From Desulfovibrionaceae bacterium UBA930 (GTDB taxonomy: Bacteria; Desulfobacterota; Desulfovibrionia; Desulfovibrionales; Desulfovibrionaceae): a stretch of 6,651 bases of DNA. Under the pieces are notes generated by a model that made no database searches, was not told where the DNA came from, and saw nothing but the letters and a program-made list of their open reading frames with translations. Every line of letters starts with the position of its first letter. Within the stretch, counting starts at the first letter, position 1. Both the position numbers and the translations under genes were made by a program. This document shows, piece by piece, positions 1 to 5,660 of this stretch. The stretch covers positions 3,947 to 10,597 of the forward strand of contig DBDO01000239.1 of the NCBI GenBank assembly GCA_002293605.1. The letters are read 5' to 3'.

Positions 1-171
1 GAGGAATTCATTATCGTGCAGTCCGGCAGGCTTCTGGTCACCTACGGCTCGCGCACGGAGATTCTGGAGCCGGGCGACACAGTGTACTACAACTCCATTG
101 TGCCGCACTATGTGGGGGCCGCCGATGACAAGCCCTGTACTATTTACGCTATCATGTTCCACCCTTCTTAG
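1..171 (+). CDS. Cupin-domain protein, C-terminal part (probable HTH-cupin transcriptional regulator)
   Basis: The first base is in frame and an open frame of 56 codons ends at TAG 169-171; the N-terminal part lies outside the window. The visible residues form the second half of a small beta-barrel cupin. EEFIIVQSG fits the E-x6-G end of cupin motif 1, and EPGDTVYYNSIVPHYV fits motif 2, with the PGD turn and the VPH histidine. The chain ends with the hydrophobic strand TIYAIMFHP. This ending is typical of regulators with an N-terminal XRE-type helix-turn-helix and a C-terminal cupin sensor, which bind small ligands and often control a neighbouring metabolic operon. The helix-turn-helix is not in view, so a stand-alone cupin is possible. 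It lies 201 bases upstream of an acyl-CoA synthetase in the same direction, which suggests control of that operon. Cupin assignment is strong; the regulator role is inferred. Confidence 0.75.
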   Translation, partial: EEFIIVQSGRLLVTYGSRTEILEPGDTVYYNSIVPHYVGAADDKPCTIYAIMFHPS

Positions 172-183
172 GCAGTGCCGACA

Positions 184-236
184 GTCGCCAAAGGGCCGCT
201 TCCTTGCTCTCGGCGCAAAAGCCGTTATTTGGCGAC
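184..236. repeat. Perfect 9-bp inverted repeat with nested hairpin
   Basis: GTCGCCAAA at 184-192 is the exact reverse complement of TTTGGCGAC at 228-236, with a 35-base spacer. Inside it, CGGC 211-214 pairs with GCCG 221-224 around GCAAAA. It begins 12 bases after the cupin gene stop codon. The following bases are C-rich, not T-rich, so it is not a typical terminator. It could be an operator, an mRNA 3' end structure, or part of an alternative-pairing leader. Confidence 0.45.
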
Positions 237-356
237 CGCCCCTGAAGACAAAATCGCATTCCAAAAATTGCGACTGCAAGGGGTCACGCCCCGATCGGAG
301 AAAAACATCCGTCCAGAATAACATCATTCCGTTGTCCCGGTTGCCTTGCCGGGCGC

Positions 357-363
357 AGAGAGG
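357..363 (+). promoter_or_regulatory. Shine-Dalgarno site that sets the acyl-CoA synthetase start
   Basis: AGAGAGG lies 9 bases before the ATG at 373. An in-frame TTG at 346 would add nine residues (starting with PGAERSQP after the first residue) but has no purine-rich site upstream, and the ribosome binding site would fall inside the coding region. The ATG at 373 is therefore preferred. Confidence 0.7.
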
Positions 364-372
364 TCGCAGCCT

Positions 373-2043
373 ATGTATGTAGAACCGTTTCAACTGCGCC
401 ATAGAACCCTTGGGCAGATCCTTGACGCAACCATTGCCCGAGTCCCGAATAGCGATGCCGTAGTCTATGTGGACCGAGATTTTCGCCGTACCTGGGCGGA
501 ATTCGGCCGCGATGTGGACGTGCTGGCCAAGGGACTGATGGCCCTTGGCGTACAAAAGGGCGAAAAGGTCGCGGTATGGTCGGCCAACGTGCCCTTCTGG
601 ATTAGTCTCATGTTCGCCACCGCCCGTATCGGCGCGGTTTTGCTCACGGTGAACACCAGCTACCGCGAAAGCGAAGTGGCCTACCTGCTCAAGCAGTCGG
701 AATGCGAAAACCTGGTGACCATGGACGGCTTTCGCGACCATGACTACCTGCAGACCATTAACACGCTTATTCCGGAACTGCGTCTGCGTCCGCGCGAACA
801 TATGCACTCCGCGACCTTTCCGCATCTGCGCCGGGTGATTTTTCTGGGCATGGAAAAGCACCGGGGCATGTACTCCATTCCGGAAATTCAGAGCCTTGCG
901 GTCATGACCTCGGATGAGGCCTACGAGAGCCGTAAAAATTCCGTATCGCCGGATGATGTGGTGAACATGCAGTACACCTCGGGCACCACGGGCTTTCCCA
1001 AGGGCGTGATGCTCACGCACAGCAACATAGGCAATAACGGCTACTGGATCGGCTATCATCAGGGCTTTTCCGAAAAAGACCGTATCTGCCTGCCTGTACC
1101 TTTGTTTCACTGCTTCGGCTGCGTGCTGGGCGTCATGGCCGCCGTCAACCACGGCGCAGCCCTGATCGTGCTGGAAGGTTTCAACCCCGTGCAGGTCATG
1201 ACTTCCGTGGAAGAAGAGCGCTGCACGGCCCTGTACGGCGTGCCCACCATGTTTATCAGCGTGCTGGAACACCGTTTGTTCAGCCGCTTTGACTTTTCTT
1301 CGCTGCGCACTGGTATCATGGCCGGTTCCGTCTGCCCCGAACCGCTCATGCGGCGGGTTATGGAGCAGATGAACATGCGGGAGATTACCAACGTCTATGG
1401 ATTGACCGAAAGCTCCCCCGGCATGACCCAGACCCATGTGGATGAAGAGTTCAAACGCCGGGTCAGCACCGTGGGCCGGGCCATGCCCGGCGTTGAGGTG
1501 CGCGTGGGCGACCCGGAAAGCTGCGAGGAAATGCCGCGCGGCGAGCCCGGCGAGGTGCTCTGCCGGGGCTATAACGTGATGAAGGGCTACTATAACATGC
1601 CCGAAGCCACAGCCGCCGCCATTTCTCCCGAGGGTTGGCTGCATTCCGGCGATGTGGGCATCATGGACGAGGAAGGCTATCTGGTTATTACCGGCCGCAT
1701 TAAAGACATGATCATTCGGGGCGGTGAGAACATCTACCCACGGGAGGTAGAAGAGTTCGTCTCCGGCCTGGAGGGCGTCATGGATATACAGGTGGTGGGC
1801 GCGCCCAGCGAAAAATACGGCGAGGAGGTTGCCGCCTTCATCATTCCCAGGCCGGGCGCGGATATCGCCCCCGAAGACGTACGCGATTTCTGTCGTGGAC
1901 GCATTGCCTGGCACAAGATTCCACGCCACGTTTTTATAGTGGAAGGCTTTCCCCTGACCGCCAGCGGCAAGGTCAAAAAATTTGAGCTGCGCCGCATGGC
2001 CGCGGAGCGCATTGCCGAAGAGACAAAGAGGACCCAGGCATGA
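373..2043 (+). CDS. AMP-forming acyl-CoA synthetase, ACSF2-like medium-chain family
   Basis: This 556-residue cytoplasmic enzyme activates a carboxylic acid with ATP to an acyl-adenylate and transfers it to CoA. All adenylate-forming (ANL) motifs are present. The phosphate loop is YTSGTTGFPKG at residues 201-211. YGLTESSP starts at 342. GWLHSGD at 421-427 ends in the ribose-binding Asp427. GRIKDMIIRGGENIYPREVE at 441-460 includes the Asp445 hinge. TASGKVKKFEL holds the C-terminal adenylation lysine, Lys533. Length and order match the family. LFHCFG, YGVPTMF, MNMREITNVYG and the C-terminal KIPRHVFIVEGFPLT resemble ACSF2-type medium-chain ligases more than acetyl-CoA synthetases (usually about 650 residues), but the substrate cannot be read from sequence. 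No signal peptide or membrane segment is seen. The stop codon overlaps the start of the downstream oxidoreductase gene by four bases, so the two products are likely made together. The start is the ATG with AGAGAGG nine bases upstream. An aromatic or branched-chain acid substrate remains possible. Confidence 0.93.
   Translation: MYVEPFQLRHRTLGQILDATIARVPNSDAVVYVDRDFRRTWAEFGRDVDVLAKGLMALGVQKGEKVAVWSANVPFWISLMFATARIGAVLLTVNTSYRESEVAYLLKQSECENLVTMDGFRDHDYLQTINTLIPELRLRPREHMHSATFPHLRRVIFLGMEKHRGMYSIPEIQSLAVMTSDEAYESRKNSVSPDDVVNMQYTSGTTGFPKGVMLTHSNIGNNGYWIGYHQGFSEKDRICLPVPLFHCFGCVLGVMAAVNHGAALIVLEGFNPVQVMTSVEEERCTALYGVPTMFISVLEHRLFSRFDFSSLRTGIMAGSVCPEPLMRRVMEQMNMREITNVYGLTESSPGMTQTHVDEEFKRRVSTVGRAMPGVEVRVGDPESCEEMPRGEPGEVLCRGYNVMKGYYNMPEATAAAISPEGWLHSGDVGIMDEEGYLVITGRIKDMIIRGGENIYPREVEEFVSGLEGVMDIQVVGAPSEKYGEEVAAFIIPRPGADIAPEDVRDFCRGRIAWHKIPRHVFIVEGFPLTASGKVKKFELRRMAAERIAEETKRTQA
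2025..2031 (+). promoter_or_regulatory. Shine-Dalgarno site and ATGA coupling junction for the oxidoreductase
   Basis: AAAGAGG sits inside the last codons of the synthetase gene, 8 bases before the ATG at 2040. That ATG overlaps the TGA stop (2041-2043) as ATGA, a typical translational-coupling arrangement. In-frame ATGs at 2046, 2049 and 2058 have poorer spacing. Starting at 2040 places DGN at residues 8-10, close to its place in the D. africanus enzyme. Confidence 0.7.
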
Positions 2044-5000
2044 GGATGATGCAGACCATGGACGGCAACGAGGCAGCCGCCTATATTTCTTACGCTTTTA
2101 CGGAGGTGGCGGGTATTTATCCCATCACGCCCTCTTCCCCCATGGCGGAACTTGTGGACCTCTGGTCGGCCAAGGGCAAAACGAACATCTTCGGGCAAAG
2201 CGTGCAACTGGTGCAGATGCAGTCGGAACACGGCGCGGCAGGGGCCATGCACGGAGCCCTGGAAGCCGGGGCACTGGCGACCTCCTACACTGCCTCTCAG
2301 GGACTTTTGCTGATGATTCCGGCCATGTACCGCATGGCCGGGCAGCTTATGCCGGGTGTGCTGCATGTGAGCGCGCGCACTGTGGGCACGCACGCCTTTT
2401 CCATTTTCGGGGACCATTCCGATGTCATGGCCTGCCGTCAGACCGGCTTTGCCATGCTGTGCACGGGCGGGGTGCAGGAGGTGATGGATCTGGCCGGTAT
2501 TGCGCACCTGGCGGCCATTGAGGGGCGCGTGCCCTTTCTGCACTTTTTCGATGGCTTTCGCACCTCTCATGAGGTGCAGAACATCGAAGTGCTCTCCTAT
2601 GACGCGCTCAAAGACCTGCTGGACATAGAAGCCCTGGAGCGCTTCCGCAAAAACTCCCTGAATCCGGAGCGTCCGCTCCAGCGCTCCACAGTGCAGAATC
2701 CGGACGTATTCTTTCAGGCGCGCGAGGCCTGCAACCCCTATTACGATCGCCTGCCTGCCCTGGTGGAACGCTATATGCAGCGCATCAGCGCGCTTACGGG
2801 CCGCAGCTACGGCCTCTTCAACTACTATGGCGCGCCGGACGCAGAGCGCGTGGTTGTGGCTATGGGCTCGGTTTCCGGCGTACTGCGCGAAGTGACAGAC
2901 TACCTGAGGGAGCGGGGTGAAAAGGTGGGGTTTTTGCAGGTGTGCCTGTACCGGCCTTTTTCCGTGGAGCACTGCATGGCCGCGCTCCCCGGCACGGTCA
3001 AGACCCTGACCGCGCTGGACCGCACCAAGGAGCCGGGAGCGGGCGGGGAGCCTTTGTACAAGGACCTCTGCGCGGCTGTGTGTGAGAAGGGCAGGGCGCT
3101 TCGCGTGCTGGCCGGGCGCTACGGGCTTTCCTCCAAGGACGTGACCCCGGCCCAGATGAAGGCCGTGTTTGACAATATGCAGCACAGCGCGCCGAAAAAT
3201 CATTTTAGCGTGGGCATTAATGATGATGTGACCCTCCGCTCCCTGCCCATAGGCGAGGCCCTTGAAACGGACGGCGAAGGTGTCGTGCGCTGCAAGTTCT
3301 GGGGCCTGGGCTCCGATGGCACGGTGGGGGCCAACAAAAATTCCGTCAAAATCATTGGCGACAATACCGGCATGTATGCCCAGGCCTATTTTGAATACGA
3401 CACTAAAAAATCGCGGGGCATGACCCGCTCGCACCTGCGCTTTGGCCCCCGGCCCATTCAGTCGGCCTATCTTGTCTCTCAGGCCGATTTTGTGGCCTGC
3501 CACAACCCCAGCTATATCCTCAAGCATGATATCGTTCAGGAAATCAAGGAAGGCGGCGTCTTTTTGCTGAACTGCCCCTGGGGATCGGAGGCACTGGAGG
3601 CAGCACTGCCCGCTGCGGTGAAGCGCTCGCTTGCAGAGAAAAATATCCGTTTCTACACTATTGACGCCAACCGTATCGCCCGTGAATTGGGTCTGGGCGG
3701 ACGTATCAACACCGTGCTGCAAGCGGCCTTTTTCACGCTGGCCAAAGTGCTGCCCCTGGAAGAAGCCGTCCGCCACATGAAGGAGGCCATCCATAAGACT
3801 TACGCGGCCAAGGGCGAAGCCATCCTGGCCATGAACTGCGCGGCTGTGGATCGCGGCGTTACAGATCTGGTGGAGATTCCCGTGCCTGCCGCCTGGAAGA
3901 AGGCCCCGGATCAAAAGGAGAAGACGGCGGAGGGCGCGCAGGGTGAGAGTCTGCCCGCATACATCACAGAGGTGCTCAGGCCGGTGAACGCCCTGAAGGG
4001 TGACGATTTGCCGGTCAGCGTGTTTGCCGCCGCCGCCGATGGCAGCGTACCCACAGGCACCTCGCGCTATGAAAAACGCGGTATCGCGCTTGCTGTGCCA
4101 CAGTGGACTCCGGAAAACTGCATCCAGTGCAACCAGTGCGCCTATGTTTGCCCGCACGCCTGCATACGGCCCTTTTTGCTCACCGGGCGGGAAAAGGAAG
4201 AAGCCCCGGCGGGCTTTGATGCGCCAAAAGCCAGGGGCAAGGCCCTGGAGGGGCATTTTTTCCGTCTCCAGGTGGATGTGCTGGACTGCACGGGCTGCGG
4301 CTGCTGCATCCGGGCCTGTCCCTCCAAAAAAAAGGCCCTTGCTATGGAGGCTTTTGCCTCGCAAAGCGAACAGGCGAAACTGTGGGATTACGCCCTGTCC
4401 CTTTCCGTCAAAAAGAACCCCCTGAACAAATTTTCCGTCAAGGGCAGCCAGTTCGAGCAGCCCTTGCTGGAGTTTTCCGGGGCCTGCGGCGGCTGCGGCG
4501 AAACCCCCTATATGAAACTTTTGACCCAGCTTTTCGGCGAGCGCATGATCATCGCCAATGCCACGGGCTGCACCCAGGCCTGGGGCGCGGCCTGTCCCAA
4601 CGTGCCCTATACCGTGAACGCCAGGGGCTTTGGCCCGGCCTTTTCCAACTCCCTCTTCGAGAACAACGCGGAGTTCTCCCTGGGCATGGGCCTTGCCGTG
4701 CGGCATCAGCGGGATCGCCTGCGCGCGCATGCACAGCGCCTGCGAAAAGACACGAAACAGGAGATCTTGCGGGAGGCCCTTGACGCCTGGCTGCAAGGCT
4801 TTGATTTGGGCGAGGGCGCTGTCGAACTCGCCGATGCCACGGCAGCCGCTGTTGCAAGGTATGCCGCGCATACGCAAGACGGGGCCTATATTCTGGCCAA
4901 CCGGGAACACTTGAGCAAAAAATCCCTATGGATGTATGGCGGCGATGGCTGGGCTTACGACATCGGCTACGGCGGGCTGGACCATGTGCTGGCCTCCGGC

Positions 5001-5564
5001 GAGGACTTGAACATTCTGGTGGTGGATACCGAAGTATATTCCAATACCGGCGGGCAGGCCTCCAAGGCCACGCCCGTGGGGGCCGTGGCCCAGTTCGCCG
5101 CTGCGGGCAAGCGCTCCGCCAAAAAGAACTTGGGCCTTCTGGCCATGCAGTCCGGCTCGATCTATGTGGCCCAGACAGCCATGGGCGCGGATCAGGAACA
5201 GCTCATCACCGCCCTGCGCGAAGCCGAATCCTACCCCGGTCCCTCCCTGGTCATTGCCTACGCCCCCTGCATAGCCCACGGCATTGTGGAGGGCATGGAC
5301 TTTGCTCAGGAAGAAGCCAAACTGGCGGTCAAATCCGGCTACTGGCACCTCTACCGCTTTGACCCGCGCCGCAAGGCCGAAGGGAAAAATCCCTTTACCC
5401 TGGATTCCAAAGAACCCTCCGTGCCCCTGCGCGACTTCCTCAAGGGAGAGGTGCGTTTTTCCTCCCTGGCCCGCAGCTTTCCGGAACAGGCAAAAGCCCT
5501 GCTGGAAAGGGCGGAAACACAGGCGGCGGACACATGGGAGCTCTATAAAAAACTGGCGGAATAG
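2040..5564 (+). CDS. nifJ: Pyruvate:ferredoxin (flavodoxin) oxidoreductase, single-chain
   Basis: This homodimer-type, 1174-residue cytoplasmic enzyme reversibly converts pyruvate plus CoA to acetyl-CoA, CO2 and two reducing equivalents for ferredoxin. The visible order is the usual one. Domain I has YPITPSS (Thr30), Glu63 in MQSEHGAAGA and Arg113 in SARTVGTHAFSIFGDH, matching D. africanus active-site Thr31, Glu64 and Arg114. A CoA-side domain (GRYGLSSKDVTP) and the gamma-like domain (WGLGSDGTVGANK to LGGRINTVLQAAFF) follow. A ferredoxin domain carries Cys694/697/700/704 and Cys750/753/756/760, for two [4Fe-4S] clusters. The thiamine diphosphate domain has GGDGWAYDIGYGGLDH from residue 967 and Asn1002 in SNTGGQ. 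The proximal cluster ligands are Cys816, Cys819, Cys844 and Cys1077. All known catalytic and cluster residues are present. It ends at WELYKKLAE and lacks the roughly 60-residue C-terminal extension of D. africanus. Cys755 is an extra cysteine in the second cluster motif. It is translationally coupled to the acyl-CoA synthetase. A preference for another 2-oxoacid (e.g. 2-oxobutyrate) is possible, though overall similarity favours pyruvate. Confidence 0.96.
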   Translation: MRMMQTMDGNEAAAYISYAFTEVAGIYPITPSSPMAELVDLWSAKGKTNIFGQSVQLVQMQSEHGAAGAMHGALEAGALATSYTASQGLLLMIPAMYRMAGQLMPGVLHVSARTVGTHAFSIFGDHSDVMACRQTGFAMLCTGGVQEVMDLAGIAHLAAIEGRVPFLHFFDGFRTSHEVQNIEVLSYDALKDLLDIEALERFRKNSLNPERPLQRSTVQNPDVFFQAREACNPYYDRLPALVERYMQRISALTGRSYGLFNYYGAPDAERVVVAMGSVSGVLREVTDYLRERGEKVGFLQVCLYRPFSVEHCMAALPGTVKTLTALDRTKEPGAGGEPLYKDLCAAVCEKGRALRVLAGRYGLSSKDVTPAQMKAVFDNMQHSAPKNHFSVGINDDVTLRSLPIGEALETDGEGVVRCKFWGLGSDGTVGANKNSVKIIGDNTGMYAQAYFEYDTKKSRGMTRSHLRFGPRPIQSAYLVSQADFVACHNPSYILKHDIVQEIKEGGVFLLNCPWGSEALEAALPAAVKRSLAEKNIRFYTIDANRIARELGLGGRINTVLQAAFFTLAKVLPLEEAVRHMKEAIHKTYAAKGEAILAMNCAAVDRGVTDLVEIPVPAAWKKAPDQKEKTAEGAQGESLPAYITEVLRPVNALKGDDLPVSVFAAAADGSVPTGTSRYEKRGIALAVPQWTPENCIQCNQCAYVCPHACIRPFLLTGREKEEAPAGFDAPKARGKALEGHFFRLQVDVLDCTGCGCCIRACPSKKKALAMEAFASQSEQAKLWDYALSLSVKKNPLNKFSVKGSQFEQPLLEFSGACGGCGETPYMKLLTQLFGERMIIANATGCTQAWGAACPNVPYTVNARGFGPAFSNSLFENNAEFSLGMGLAVRHQRDRLRAHAQRLRKDTKQEILREALDAWLQGFDLGEGAVELADATAAAVARYAAHTQDGAYILANREHLSKKSLWMYGGDGWAYDIGYGGLDHVLASGEDLNILVVDTEVYSNTGGQASKATPVGAVAQFAAAGKRSAKKNLGLLAMQSGSIYVAQTAMGADQEQLITALREAESYPGPSLVIAYAPCIAHGIVEGMDFAQEEAKLAVKSGYWHLYRFDPRRKAEGKNPFTLDSKEPSVPLRDFLKGEVRFSSLARSFPEQAKALLERAETQAADTWELYKKLAE

Positions 5565-5583
5565 CCGGAGGGCTTTCCGCCAG
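5553..5583. terminator. Strong stem-loop across the oxidoreductase stop codon (possible terminator)
   Basis: CTGGCGGAA at 5553-5561 pairs perfectly with TTCCGCCAG at 5575-5583. After one bulged T (5562), AGCC 5563-5566 pairs with GGCT 5571-5574 around the loop GGAG. That gives 13 base pairs in total, and the stem contains the TAG stop codon. On the plus strand no T-tract follows, so it is not a standard intrinsic terminator for this operon; it may protect the 3' end or act with Rho. On the minus strand the stem is followed at once by six T (complement of A at 5547-5552), which is the textbook intrinsic terminator layout. Those A's also encode lysines, so chance is possible. Confidence 0.5.
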
Positions 5584-5593
5584 AGCCTGGGCA

Positions 5594-5622
5594 TTGTCAA
5601 GCCACAAGCCTTGATCTATGGT
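5594..5622 (+). promoter_or_regulatory. Candidate sigma-70 promoter for asd
   Basis: TTGTCA (5594-5599, five of six consensus bases) and TATGGT (5617-5622, four of six) are separated by 17 bases. Transcription would start near 5629, leaving a leader of about 30 bases before the asd ATG. It fits the gap well, but matches of this strength occur by chance. If the promoter is not real, asd would depend on readthrough from the upstream operon. Confidence 0.35.
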
Positions 5623-5660
5623 GGGTTTTTTCCATCCTTAGACGTCTTTAGGAGGGCTCC

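Larger units (their letters stand above)
172..372 (+). other. Intergenic region / leader before the acyl-CoA synthetase gene
   Basis: This 201-base gap separates the cupin gene from the acyl-CoA synthetase start. It contains a perfect 9-base inverted repeat (GTCGCCAAA 184-192, TTTGGCGAC 228-236). Its loop holds a second small hairpin (CGGC 211-214, GCCG 221-224). The left arm can pair instead with GCGACTG at 270-276. There is also an 8-base palindrome CCGATCGG at 291-298 and a short GC hairpin at 336-353 next to the ribosome binding site. I see no T-tract after any stem, so there is no standard intrinsic terminator, and no -35/-10 pair or sigma-54 site that I would defend. The palindromes are possible operators or leader structures. 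Confidence 0.5.

Noticed and set aside
346..372. TTG start adding nine residues to the acyl-CoA synthetase
   Set aside because: There is no ribosome binding site upstream of the TTG, while the ATG at 373 has AGAGAGG nine bases before it and begins where the family homology begins.
98..382. A 94-codon plus-strand open frame across the cupin end and the gap
   Set aside because: It overlaps the in-frame cupin coding end, reads as Arg/Ser/Cys-rich random sequence, and has no domain or ribosome binding site.
1982..2521. A 179-codon plus-strand open frame spanning the synthetase-oxidoreductase junction
   Set aside because: It is an out-of-frame reading of two well-supported genes with Gly/His/Arg-rich shadow composition.
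1734..4910. A 1058-codon open frame on the minus strand
   Set aside because: It lies opposite the oxidoreductase gene and is exactly codon-aligned with it, so it stays open because the gene avoids TTA, CTA and TCA. The product is a His/Gly/Ala/Arg/Gln-rich string with no recognisable domain, and it begins at a GTG with no matching context.
4926..5600. A 224-codon minus-strand open frame
   Set aside because: It is the continuation of the same antisense frame past the single CTA codon, with low-complexity Gly-rich composition and no recognisable fold.
5577..5600. TTGACA on the minus strand at 5600-5595 as an antisense promoter
   Set aside because: The -35 hexamer is perfect, but there is no -10-like hexamer at 16-18 bases spacing and no minus-strand gene to drive.
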